Source: Bacillota bacterium (GTDB lineage Bacteria; Bacillota; Sulfobacillia; Sulfobacillales; Sulfobacillaceae). Taken from it: a DNA stretch of 64,000 nucleotides. Positions 54,587 to 62,969 of the stretch are shown piece by piece. Made by a program: the position numbers and the translations under genes. The stretch's first letter is position 1. The number at the start of each line of letters is the position of its first letter. Below the pieces are notes generated by a model, which did not search any database, was not told where the DNA came from, and saw only the letters and a list, made by a program, of their open reading frames with translations. The DNA is taken from assembly GCA_023511625.1 (NCBI GenBank), contig JAIMBD010000001.1, positions 124,001-188,000 of the forward strand, in the 5' to 3' direction.

Positions 54587-55888
54587 ATGACGGAAAAGGT
54601 ACTGATGCCACAGCTGGGCGAATCGGTGACCGAGGGGACCATCGGTCATTGGCTGAAGAAGGTGGGGGAGCCGGTCGAAAAGTACGAGTCGCTGTTGGAA
54701 ATCCTCACCGACAAGGTGAATGCCGAGGTGCCCTCGCCGGCCAGCGGGGTATTGGCCAAGATCTTGGTGGAAGAAGGCCAAACCGTCCCGGTGGGGACGC
54801 CCATCGCCGAAATCGCGGTGGAAGGGGCAGAGGGGGAGGCGGCCCCGACGGCTGCGCCGGCCGAGCCCTCGGCCGAGGCGGCGGCTGTGTCGGCTCCGGC
54901 GGCGGCGGCCGCCCCAGTGGCGGCCCCGAGTCCTTCGGCCGAACGCGGTCGATTTTCCCCGGCGGTGCGGCGGCTGGCCCGCGAACACGGCATCGACCCG
55001 GCGTCGGTGGCCGGCACGGGTGCAGGTGGACGGGTCACGCTTCGGGACATCCTGCGGGTGGCTGAGAGCGCGGCGCATCCTGCTCCAGACACGCCGCCGG
55101 AGGCGGCTCCGACCCCAGCGCCTTCGCCTGCTCCGGCACCGGCCCCCGCTCCAGCGGAAAAGCCGGCGGCCTCGCCGCGGCCGCTCGAGCCCGGCGATCG
55201 GGTGGAGCCGCTCAGCCAAATCCGCCGATTGACGGCCGAACGCATGGTCGAGGCCAAGACCACCATCCCCCACGCCTGGATCATGGTGGAGGTGGACGTC
55301 ACCGGGTTGGTGGCCTTGCGCGAGCGGTGGAAGGCTCAGTTCCAGGAGCGGGAAGGAGTCAACCTGACCTACCTGCCTTTCATGTTGCGCGCGACCGTGG
55401 AGGGGCTGCGGGCCGTCCCGCAGCTCAACGCGCAGTGGAACGGCGACAGCATCATCTACAAGCAGCGGATCCACCTCGGGATCGCCGTGGCCACCGAGCG
55501 AGGACTGGTGGTGCCGGTGATTCGTGACGCCGACCAAAAGAACGTGGTGGGATTGGCCCACGCCGTGCACGATCTGACTGAACGGGCCCGCAAGGGACGG
55601 TTGACCGTCGACGACCTTCGCGGCGGGACCTTCACGGTGGACAATACCGGGGCCGTCGGCACCTATTTGACCTACGCCGTGATCAACGCCCCCGAGGTCG
55701 GCATCGTGACCATGGAGTCGATCGCGCGCCGACCGGTGGTGGTGGGCGATGCCATCGCCATCCGCTCGATGGTCAACCTGTGCCTGTCCTTTGACCACCG
55801 GGTGGTGGACGGCGCCGATGCGGCCCGCTTTCTCAATGTGCTCAAGCGCCACCTCGAGGCCTTGGGCCCCGACAGCGCCCTCTATTAA
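54587..55888 (+). CDS. bkdB: Dihydrolipoyl acyltransferase (E2) of a 2-oxoacid dehydrogenase complex
   Basis: A 433-residue E2. One lipoyl domain (1-78) has Lys43 in TDKVNAEV as the lipoyl site. An Ala/Pro-rich linker (about 80-120) precedes the peripheral subunit-binding domain (about 122-157; RFSPAVRRLAREHGIDP), and a second Ala/Pro linker follows. The catalytic domain ends with SFDHRVVDGADAARF (His404). ATG after AAGGAGG. LipA and LipB next door would supply the lipoyl group. Confidence 0.92.
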   Translation: MTEKVLMPQLGESVTEGTIGHWLKKVGEPVEKYESLLEILTDKVNAEVPSPASGVLAKILVEEGQTVPVGTPIAEIAVEGAEGEAAPTAAPAEPSAEAAAVSAPAAAAAPVAAPSPSAERGRFSPAVRRLAREHGIDPASVAGTGAGGRVTLRDILRVAESAAHPAPDTPPEAAPTPAPSPAPAPAPAPAEKPAASPRPLEPGDRVEPLSQIRRLTAERMVEAKTTIPHAWIMVEVDVTGLVALRERWKAQFQEREGVNLTYLPFMLRATVEGLRAVPQLNAQWNGDSIIYKQRIHLGIAVATERGLVVPVIRDADQKNVVGLAHAVHDLTERARKGRLTVDDLRGGTFTVDNTGAVGTYLTYAVINAPEVGIVTMESIARRPVVVGDAIAIRSMVNLCLSFDHRVVDGADAARFLNVLKRHLEALGPDSALY

Positions 55889-55954
55889 CGGGTTCAAGAC
55901 CCCTAGGCGACGTCTTGGGTGTCGCCATCGGGTATCGGGAAAGGAGGTGCGCCC

Positions 55955-56857
55955 ATGGCTGAGCTTCCTCGGCAGGGCGCCCCATCAGGCGCTCGCCCTG
56001 CCCTCCCCCCCTGGATTCGGGTCCGACTGAGCCTTGGGCCGAATTACCAGGAGCTCAAGGACCTCATGCGCTCGCAGCGGCTGCACACCGTGTGCGAAGA
56101 GGCCCGCTGTCCCAACATCTACGAGTGCTGGGAGGCGCGGACGGCCACCTTCCTCATCTTGGGGGACATCTGCACGCGCAACTGCGGGTTCTGCGCCATT
56201 ACCACCGGTCGCCCCAAGGGGCTCGACCGCGAGGAGCCGGCTCGGGTGGCCGCGACGGTGCGGGCCATGGGCCTCCGCCACGCTGTCATCACCTCGGTGA
56301 CGCGGGACGATCTTCCCGACGGGGGCGCCGAAATCTTTGCCGCCACCATCCGCGCCATCCGCGAGGCCGTGCCCGGCTGCGGTGTGGAGGTGTTGACGCC
56401 GGACTTCCAAGGCAATTGGGAGGCGTTGGCGACGGTGGTGGCGGCACGGCCCGACATCTACAACCACAACATCGAAACCGTCGAACGCCTGTACCCGCGG
56501 GTGCGCCCGCGCGCCCGCTATGCCCGCAGCCTAGAACTGTTGGCCCGGGTCAAGGCGCTCAAGCCCGAGGTGTTGACCAAGTCGGGCTTCATGGTAGGGT
56601 TGGGCGAGGACCGCGCAGAGGTCAGCCGCTTGATGCGCGACCTCAGGGACCATGCGGTCGACATCTTGACGGTGGGGCAGTATCTTCGGCCTGACCCGCG
56701 CCACCTGCCGGTGGTGCGCTTTTGGGCGCCGGAGGAATTTGACGCCTTGCGGGAGGAGGCACAATCGCTCGGCTTTCTGCACGTCGAGGCGGGGCCGTTG
56801 GTCCGCAGCTCGTATCACGCCGCTTCGCAAGTCCCGAGGGAGGCGGCCCGCCCATGA
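55955..56857 (+). CDS. lipA: Lipoyl synthase
   Basis: A 300-residue radical SAM enzyme inserting two sulfurs into octanoyl-E2. The auxiliary cluster cysteines are Cys47, Cys52 and Cys58 ([12 protein letters not shown]); the radical SAM cluster is CTRNCGFC (Cys73, Cys77, Cys80). Conserved tail RSSYHA is present. ATG at 55955 after AAGGAGGTG. Its stop overlaps the lipB start (ATGA). Confidence 0.96.
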   Translation: MAELPRQGAPSGARPALPPWIRVRLSLGPNYQELKDLMRSQRLHTVCEEARCPNIYECWEARTATFLILGDICTRNCGFCAITTGRPKGLDREEPARVAATVRAMGLRHAVITSVTRDDLPDGGAEIFAATIRAIREAVPGCGVEVLTPDFQGNWEALATVVAARPDIYNHNIETVERLYPRVRPRARYARSLELLARVKALKPEVLTKSGFMVGLGEDRAEVSRLMRDLRDHAVDILTVGQYLRPDPRHLPVVRFWAPEEFDALREEAQSLGFLHVEAGPLVRSSYHAASQVPREAARP

Positions 56858-57555
56858 ACCGGACGGGGTGGCTCATCGACCTCGGGCGCATGGAATACGC
56901 TGAAGCCTGGGCCTGGCAGCGGCATGCCGCCCACGGCGTGCGTACCGGCCGGCACCCAGAGGTGCTGTTCTTGGTCGAGCATCCCCCCGTCTACACGGTG
57001 GGGCGCGGCGCCCGTGGCTCGCTCGAGAACTTGTTGTGGGACGAGGCCACGCGCCGGGCGGCGGGGATCGGGCTGTTCGAGGTCGACCGCGGCGGGGACA
57101 TCACCTATCACGGCCCGGGTCAGCTGGTGGCGTATCCCATCGTCGACCTCAAGACGCGGGGGCGGGATTTGCACCGGTACCTCCGATCCCTGGAGGAGGC
57201 CATCATTCGCGCCCTGGCCGCCTTCGGCGTCACGGCCCAGCGCCTGCCGCCCCACACCGGCGTGTGGGTGGAAGAGGAGAAGGTCGCGGCCATCGGCGTC
57301 AAGGCCAGCCACTGGGTCACCCAACACGGCTTGGCCCTGAACGTCTGTCCCAACCTGGCCCACTTCGCTGGCATCATCCCTTGCGGCATCCGCGACCGGG
57401 GGGTCACCTCGCTCGAGCGGCTCCTCGGACGACCGGTGTCCGTCGAGGTGGTCAAGCCGCACCTGGTGGCGGCCTTGGAGGCGGTACTGGAGACCCACTG
57501 GGAGACGCAGGCGCTGGATGTCTTAGGCCCGCGCCCGGTAGAGGCGGGGGCGTAG
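56854..57555 (+). CDS. lipB: Octanoyltransferase LipB
   Basis: A 233-residue enzyme that transfers octanoate from acyl carrier protein to E2. Catalytic Lys150 ([10 protein letters not shown]) and Cys177 (IIPCGIRD) are present, along with the family segment GRGARG and [18 protein letters not shown]. Translationally coupled to lipA. With lipA it gives a full endogenous lipoylation route. Confidence 0.95.
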   Translation: MNRTGWLIDLGRMEYAEAWAWQRHAAHGVRTGRHPEVLFLVEHPPVYTVGRGARGSLENLLWDEATRRAAGIGLFEVDRGGDITYHGPGQLVAYPIVDLKTRGRDLHRYLRSLEEAIIRALAAFGVTAQRLPPHTGVWVEEEKVAAIGVKASHWVTQHGLALNVCPNLAHFAGIIPCGIRDRGVTSLERLLGRPVSVEVVKPHLVAALEAVLETHWETQALDVLGPRPVEAGA

Positions 57556-57624
57556 GCCGAGCGCCTCTTAGGGGGGCGGCAGGGAGTTCCGGGGGGTTCC
57601 GTCAGGGGAGGTGCATCGCCCGTG

Positions 57625-58320
57625 ATGCAGCCGGACCGGGTCCACACGCCCGCGGCCCGGGCCATTCGCGAGGTGGTGTTTGGCGTCAACGACGGGCTCG
57701 TCTCCATCACGGGACTGGTGGTGGGGGTGGCCTCTTCGCACATGACCGGGCCCGAAGTGCTCAAGGCAGGGATAGCCGCGGCGGTGGCAGCCACGGTGGC
57801 CATGGGACTCGGGGCCTATCTGTCTACGGCTGCCCAGAACGAGTATTTTTTGGCCGAACGGGCCCGCGAGGCCAGAGAGGTGCGCGAGATGCCAGACGAC
57901 GAACGGGCCGAGGTGGAGGGGATCTACCGCGCGCAAGGGTTCCCCCGCGATTTGACCCGTGTCCTGACCGATCACGTGACGGCAGATCCGGAACGCTGGA
58001 TCGACTTCATGATGAAAGAAGAGCTCGGCATCCACCTCGACCGCCTCGACAACCCCTGGCAGTCGGCAGGCGTCATGGCCCTGGCCGTGCTGCTCGGCTC
58101 CCTGCCGCCGTTGGCGCCGTTCCTCTTGCTGCCGCGGGTGGCGGATGCCCTTCCGTGGACGCTGGGGCTCGGCATGGGCACGGCCTTCGTCTTGGGCGTG
58201 GTCAAGGCGCGGGTGGCCAAAGGCAACTGGTGGAAGAGCGGCATCCAGTTTGTGCTGGTGTCGGCAGCGGCGGCTTGTGCCGGCATCATTGCCGGGCATT
58301 GGCTCGGGGGTGGAGCATGA
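57625..58320 (+). CDS. VIT1/CCC1 family transporter
   Basis: A 231-residue membrane protein of the vacuolar iron/manganese transporter family. REVVFGVNDGLVSITGLVVGVASS is the hallmark first helix; MGLGAYLSTAAQNEYF leads into a cytoplasmic helical metal-binding region rich in Glu (EREAREVREM, DDERAEVEGIYRAQGF), then three more spans. It probably moves Fe2+ or Mn2+. ATG at 57625, with an in-frame GTG just before. Confidence 0.88.
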   Translation: MQPDRVHTPAARAIREVVFGVNDGLVSITGLVVGVASSHMTGPEVLKAGIAAAVAATVAMGLGAYLSTAAQNEYFLAERAREAREVREMPDDERAEVEGIYRAQGFPRDLTRVLTDHVTADPERWIDFMMKEELGIHLDRLDNPWQSAGVMALAVLLGSLPPLAPFLLLPRVADALPWTLGLGMGTAFVLGVVKARVAKGNWWKSGIQFVLVSAAAACAGIIAGHWLGGGA

Positions 58321-58520
58321 ACGTCGAGGCGTGGATCCACCGCGTGTGGCAGCGGTTCGCATTGCGGCAGGTGGCTTTGGGAGACGCCTTGTTTGGCCCA
58401 GAAGCGGCCGCGCTCTCCCCGCTTTCCCCACCCATCGGGCAGTGGGCAGAAGGCACGGCGGAATATCTTCTGAGTCTACCGGACGCCACCCTGAAGCCAC
58501 CGTCTCCCCAAGTCTCCTGA
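58317..58520 (+). CDS. Small protein coupled to the VIT1/CCC1 gene
   Basis: A 67-residue open frame (MNVEAWIHRVWQRFALRQVAL...) whose ATG overlaps the stop of the transporter gene (ATGA). No family recognised and no membrane span. The coupling is the main support; it converges with the penicillin-binding protein gene, 3 bases away. Confidence 0.45.
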   Translation: MNVEAWIHRVWQRFALRQVALGDALFGPEAAALSPLSPPIGQWAEGTAEYLLSLPDATLKPPSPQVS

Positions 58521-58523
58521 CGC

Positions 58524-60617
58524 CTACAGCCACTGGCGCAGCCACGGCGGAAGCCATCCGCCACCGAAGGTGGGCGGGGGGATGATCGGACTCGGCGTAG
58601 GCGGGGCGGCACCGTTGGTGCCGCCCCCGCCGAGACCGCACCCAGGGCTGACTTGGCGGGGCGTGTGGCCCCGGATGAACACCTCGCGCACGGCCGTACA
58701 GCATCCGTTGGCCAATAATCCCGTGCGCACGCAGACCCGGCGGGTGACGATGTTCGGAGGGACGGGGAATCCGGTGGGCGGCACGCCGGCCAGCGCACCG
58801 GCGAGAAAGTGCGCCCAAATGGGTCCGGCCCCGAGGTCGCCGGTCAGGCCTAAGGGCGTGTCGTTGTCGTTGCCTACCCATACGGCTGCGGCTAAGTCGG
58901 GGGTGTATCCGACCAGCCAGGCATCCCGCTGTTGGGAGGAGGTGCCGGTTTTCGCTGCCGCTGGGCGGTGAATGATGGCCTCAAGGTCGTGGGCGGTACC
59001 CTTGGGATTTAACAGCGGGGCCGAGAAGAGATTGGTGACGATGTACGCCACCTGGGGGGAGAGGACCCGGACGCGGTGCGCTGCCCCCGTGTACACCACC
59101 TGTCCTTGGGCATTGGCGATCTGGCTGATCGCGTAGGGGTCGACCCGAAAGCCGCCGTTGGCGAGGGTGGCAACGCCACGGGCCATCTCCAGGGGCGTGA
59201 CCGAGGAAGACCCGAGGGCCGTCGTGAGGTTGTCCGCTAAGGGACTGGTGATGCCCATGGCATGGGCCATGCGGATCATGGCGGCGGGGGTGACCGTCTG
59301 CATCCACTTCAAGGCCACGATGTTGTCAGACAGGGCAATGGCCCGGCGGATGGTCAGGGGACCGTTGTAGACGTCCCCGAAGTTGTGCGGCACGTAATAG
59401 CCCCCGTGGCCGTTGGGAAACCGCACCGGGGCCGAGACTTTGACCGAAGCGGTGGGGTAGCCGTCGTTGATGACGGTGGTGTACAGAAAGAATTTCATCG
59501 CCGATCCCGGGGGGCGGGCGGCATCGGTGGCCCGGTTGAGGGTCGTCAGGGCGTAATCGTCCCCGCCGACCATGGCCTCGATGGCGCCCGTCTTGGGGTC
59601 CAGAGCCACCAGCGCCACCTCGGGCTCGGGAACACCATCCACGAGGTGCGTAGGGGGGGCCCAGTTCGCGACGGCCTGGTCTGCCGCCCGCTGGGCCGTG
59701 GCGCTTAAGGTGGTGGTGATCCGCCACCCGCCGGTGTACAGCGTGCGCGCCACTTCGGGGGCGAGGTGGGGCAGTTGGCTTTGGACGTAGGCCACGAAGT
59801 ACGGAGCTTCGGTGGCAATCGGTCCCTTTGGGTTGAGTTCCAGGGGCGCTTGAGCTGCGGCCCGAGCTTGAGCCGGCGTCAGGTAGTGCAGATTGGCCAT
59901 GGTCTTTAGGACCAGGTTGCGGCGGAGGCGGGCGGCGTTCGGGTGCACGAGGGGGTCGTAGTAGCTGGGCGCGCTGACCAGGCCGGCCAAGAGCGCGGCT
60001 TGCGGCAGCGTCAGGTCTTGGGCGGGGTGTCCAAAGTAGGTTTCGCTGGCCGCCTCGACGCCCCATGCCCCCTCGCCGAAGTAGACGTCGTTGAGGTACA
60101 TGGTCAGGATTTGGCGCTTGGAGTAGACGGTGGAGAGCTTGACCGCCAGCAACAATTCTTTGAGCTTGCGACCCAACGTGCGCCGGTTGGACAGGTAGAG
60201 GTTCTTGGCCAGCTGCTGGGTGAGCGTGCTGCCGCCCTGGAGAATCTGGCGGTGCACGAGGTCGACGACGGCTGCCCGCAAGATGCCTACCGGGTCGACG
60301 GTGGGCTCGACCCAAAAGGTGTCGTCCTCCACCGCCACGATGGCGTTCTGCATCACCGCCGGGATCTGGTCGCCGGCAATGGGCAGCCGGTTTTGATTTT
60401 GGTAGAGCAGGGCGATGAGGTGACCAGAGCGGTCGAAGACTTGGGTGTCGGCGGGGAGGGTCGGTACCGGCAGGGTAACGGCCGTGGGAGCCAGCCACAG
60501 CACGGCCGCCAGGACCAACACCGGCAGGCTCGCCGCCGCGGCCGTGTCCCACAGTCGACGCCCCAGGGCGAAAATCCCCGAGCCCTTCTGACGGGTCCGC
60601 CCGGATTGATCGTCCAC
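58524..60617 (-). CDS. Class A penicillin-binding protein (PBP1A type)
   Basis: A 697-residue bifunctional peptidoglycan synthase. One N-terminal membrane anchor (about 25-50). The glycosyltransferase domain has VEDDTFWVEPTVDPVGILRA near 97 and GGSTLTQQLAKNLYL. The transpeptidase domain has SAMK (about 370), SDN (about 429) and KTGTSSQQRDAW (about 556). The tail has CVRTGLLANGCC and a Pro-rich end. The GTG at 60617 with GGGGAGG upstream is preferred to a longer frame. In the first transglycosylase motif a proline sits where many homologues have histidine. Confidence 0.92.
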   Translation of the reverse strand: MDDQSGRTRQKGSGIFALGRRLWDTAAAASLPVLVLAAVLWLAPTAVTLPVPTLPADTQVFDRSGHLIALLYQNQNRLPIAGDQIPAVMQNAIVAVEDDTFWVEPTVDPVGILRAAVVDLVHRQILQGGSTLTQQLAKNLYLSNRRTLGRKLKELLLAVKLSTVYSKRQILTMYLNDVYFGEGAWGVEAASETYFGHPAQDLTLPQAALLAGLVSAPSYYDPLVHPNAARLRRNLVLKTMANLHYLTPAQARAAAQAPLELNPKGPIATEAPYFVAYVQSQLPHLAPEVARTLYTGGWRITTTLSATAQRAADQAVANWAPPTHLVDGVPEPEVALVALDPKTGAIEAMVGGDDYALTTLNRATDAARPPGSAMKFFLYTTVINDGYPTASVKVSAPVRFPNGHGGYYVPHNFGDVYNGPLTIRRAIALSDNIVALKWMQTVTPAAMIRMAHAMGITSPLADNLTTALGSSSVTPLEMARGVATLANGGFRVDPYAISQIANAQGQVVYTGAAHRVRVLSPQVAYIVTNLFSAPLLNPKGTAHDLEAIIHRPAAAKTGTSSQQRDAWLVGYTPDLAAAVWVGNDNDTPLGLTGDLGAGPIWAHFLAGALAGVPPTGFPVPPNIVTRRVCVRTGLLANGCCTAVREVFIRGHTPRQVSPGCGLGGGGTNGAAPPTPSPIIPPPTFGGGWLPPWLRQWL

Positions 60618-60735
60618 CGGTATCGCCTCCCCTTGAAAGGGCGGCGGGCGGCCGCCTGCGCCGCCCACCCGCCTACCGCGTCTAGTATGGGAGACCGCGC
60701 GGTCCCTCATCCCTCCTCGCGGGCTTCGAGGTTTT

Positions 60736-60744
60736 TGCTATAAT
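60736..60744 (+). promoter_or_regulatory. Extended -10 promoter of the polyamine operon
   Basis: TG-C-TATAAT (60736-60744) is a perfect extended -10 box 32 bases before the GTG start of the arginine decarboxylase gene. A -35 box is not obvious, as is common with extended -10 promoters. Confidence 0.6.
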
Positions 60745-60776
60745 TGGCGAGGACTTTGAGACAAAGGGGGATCCGC

Positions 60777-61238
60777 GTGCTGCCCACACCCACCAAGTTC
60801 ACCCTGGTCGCCGGATCGGCCGAAGGGCCGACGCGCCTCAACGCCTTTGACAACGCGTTGCTTCGTGCCGGAATCGGGAATCTTAACCTCGTGCGGGTCA
60901 GCTCCATCCTGCCGCCGGGCGCTCAAGAGGTGCCGACGCTGGCAGTGCCGCCGGGAACGCTTCTGCCCTGCGCCTATGGCACCATCACCTCCGAGGTTGC
61001 GGGCGAGTGGATCGCCGCAGCCGTGGCGGTGGGCATTGGGGATCGAGACCGCTACGGGGTCATCATGGAGTTTTCGGGGCGTTGCGGTCGGGCCGAGGCG
61101 GAGGCGGCAGTGCGGGAGATGGCCGAAGCCGCCTTTGCCGAACGGGGCCTCAAGTTGGAACGCGTGTTGGTGCAGGCCACTGAGCACCAGGTGCGGTCCA
61201 TCGGGTGCGCCCTGGCGGCCGTCGCCCTCTGGTACTAG
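60777..61238 (+). CDS. pdaD: Pyruvoyl-dependent arginine decarboxylase
   Basis: A 153-residue precursor that self-cleaves to make a pyruvoyl cofactor and converts arginine to agmatine. The processing site is at Ser42-Ser43 in LVRVSSILPPG, as in the archaeal enzyme. Other family features are TLVAGSAEG, PPGTLLPCAYG and the C-terminal GCALAAVALWY. GTG start after AAGGGGG. First gene of the polyamine operon and coupled by short spacing to speE. Confidence 0.93.
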   Translation: MLPTPTKFTLVAGSAEGPTRLNAFDNALLRAGIGNLNLVRVSSILPPGAQEVPTLAVPPGTLLPCAYGTITSEVAGEWIAAAVAVGIGDRDRYGVIMEFSGRCGRAEAEAAVREMAEAAFAERGLKLERVLVQATEHQVRSIGCALAAVALWY

Positions 61239-61255
61239 GTCAGGAGGCGAAAACG

Positions 61256-62086
61256 GTGGAGGTGTGGTTTACCGAGCGCCAGACGGATGCCGTCAGCATC
61301 GGGCTCAAAGTCAAGGCGGTGTTGTGGCGGGAGCGGACCCCGTATCAGGAATTGGCCGTGGTCGATACCGAAGCCTACGGCCGGACCCTGGTGCTGGATG
61401 GAGCCATTCAGACCACCGAGCGCGACGAGTACGTCTATCACGAGATGATCGCCCAGGTGCCCCTGGCGGTCCACCCTCACCCGCGGCGGGTGGCGGTGAT
61501 TGGGGGCGGAGACGGTGGCGCCATTCGAGAGATCCTGCGCCACCCTGAAGTGGAAGAGGCGCATCTGGTGGAGATCGACGAACGCGTGGTGGAAGTGGCG
61601 CAGCGCTTTTTCCCCGAGATCGCCGTGGGCCTGACCGACGACCGCACGCGTCTGCACTTTACCGACGGCATCGCCTGGGCTCGCGAAGCCCGCGATTTCG
61701 ACGTGATCTTGGTCGATTCCACCGACCCGGTAGGACCTGCACAAGGGCTGTTTACCCCCGATTTCTATCGCACCCTGTACGAGGCCTTGGCGCCCGACGG
61801 GATCATGGTGGCCCAATCGGAGTCGCCGTTTCTGCAGCCTGAGCTTTTGCGGCAGATCGTCCAGGGCGTGCGGCAACATTTCCCCATTACGCGGGTCTAC
61901 CTGGCCACCATCCCGACCTACCCGAGTGGACTGTGGAGCTTTACCTGGGGTTCCAAGCGTCAAGACCCGGAGGCCGTGCCGGAGATGGTGGGCGAGTGGG
62001 CCCAGTCGCTGCGTTACTGGACCCCGGCGGTCCACCGGGCGGCCTTCTGTCTGCCGCCTTTTGTCCAGGAGCTGATCGATGCCTGA
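61256..62086 (+). CDS. speE: Spermidine synthase-family aminopropyltransferase
   Basis: A 276-residue aminopropyltransferase. SAM-type pocket GGGDGGAIREILRH, and the catalytic-site motif DSTDPVGPAQGLF are clear; DGAIQTTERDEYVYHEM is the family signature. It transfers an aminopropyl group from decarboxylated SAM to putrescine or agmatine. GTG at 61256 after CAGGAGG. The stop overlaps the speB start by 8 bases. Confidence 0.93.
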   Translation: MEVWFTERQTDAVSIGLKVKAVLWRERTPYQELAVVDTEAYGRTLVLDGAIQTTERDEYVYHEMIAQVPLAVHPHPRRVAVIGGGDGGAIREILRHPEVEEAHLVEIDERVVEVAQRFFPEIAVGLTDDRTRLHFTDGIAWAREARDFDVILVDSTDPVGPAQGLFTPDFYRTLYEALAPDGIMVAQSESPFLQPELLRQIVQGVRQHFPITRVYLATIPTYPSGLWSFTWGSKRQDPEAVPEMVGEWAQSLRYWTPAVHRAAFCLPPFVQELIDA

Positions 62087-62969
62087 AGGGTTTACTCGGC
62101 AAGACCGGTTTTTGGGCATGGAGGCGACCTACGCCGAGGCAGAGTGGGTACTGATGGGGGTGCCGTTCGACACCACGGCCTCGTTTCAGCCGGGGTCGCG
62201 CTTTGGTCCGCCCCGGATCCGCGAGGCGTCCTTTGCCTTGGAAACTTACTCCCTGGCTGCGGCGTGCGACCTGACCGAGCTTAGCCTGTGTGACCTCGGG
62301 GATTTGGAGCTGCCGTTCGGGAACGTGGCCAAGAGCCTGGACCGGATCCGCCAGGCCGCCGAGGGCCTCTTGGCCGATGGCAAGCGATTTGTGGCCGTGG
62401 GCGGCGAACACCTGATTACGCTCCCCTTGGTGCAGGCCGTGGTGGCTCGGTATCCGGACCTGGTGGTGGTGCATTGGGACGCCCATGCCGACCTGCGCGA
62501 CCAGTACCTCGGCGAGACGCTCTCCCACGCCACGGTGCTGCGCCGGGTGGCGGAGACGCTCAGAGCAGGCCACCTGTATCAGTTCGGGATCCGGTCGGCC
62601 ACGCGCGAGGAGGTGGATTGGGCGTGTCGCCATCACCACTTCTTCCCCCACGAGGTGCGGCGCCCGCTCGAGGCCTGTCGCCCCGAGTGGCAAGGGCGGC
62701 CGCTGTACGTGACCATCGACGTCGACGTGATTGACCCTGCCTTCATGCCCGGCACCGGCACGCCGGAACCGGGTGGGATTACCGCGCAGGAGGCACTGGC
62801 CGCGTTGGCCAGCTTTCGGGGCCTCGACGTGGTGGCGCTCGACGTGGTCGAAACCATGCCTGCCCACGACCTTTCCCAGCGCTCTAGCATCCTGGCGGCC
62901 AAGCTGGTGCGGGAGGCGCTGGCCTGGATCGCCGGGGGGACACCGAAGGAAGGGGGAGCGCGCGGGTGA
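62079..62969 (+). CDS. speB: Agmatinase / ureohydrolase family protein
   Basis: A 296-residue binuclear manganese ureohydrolase. Metal ligands: GGEHL, WDAHADLRD and TIDVDVIDPAFMPGTGTPEPGG. It would release urea from agmatine to give putrescine, or act on aminopropylagmatine to give spermidine. Coupled at both ends: it overlaps speE by 8 bases and argS by 4. Confidence 0.92.
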   Translation: MPEGFTRQDRFLGMEATYAEAEWVLMGVPFDTTASFQPGSRFGPPRIREASFALETYSLAAACDLTELSLCDLGDLELPFGNVAKSLDRIRQAAEGLLADGKRFVAVGGEHLITLPLVQAVVARYPDLVVVHWDAHADLRDQYLGETLSHATVLRRVAETLRAGHLYQFGIRSATREEVDWACRHHHFFPHEVRRPLEACRPEWQGRPLYVTIDVDVIDPAFMPGTGTPEPGGITAQEALAALASFRGLDVVALDVVETMPAHDLSQRSSILAAKLVREALAWIAGGTPKEGGARG

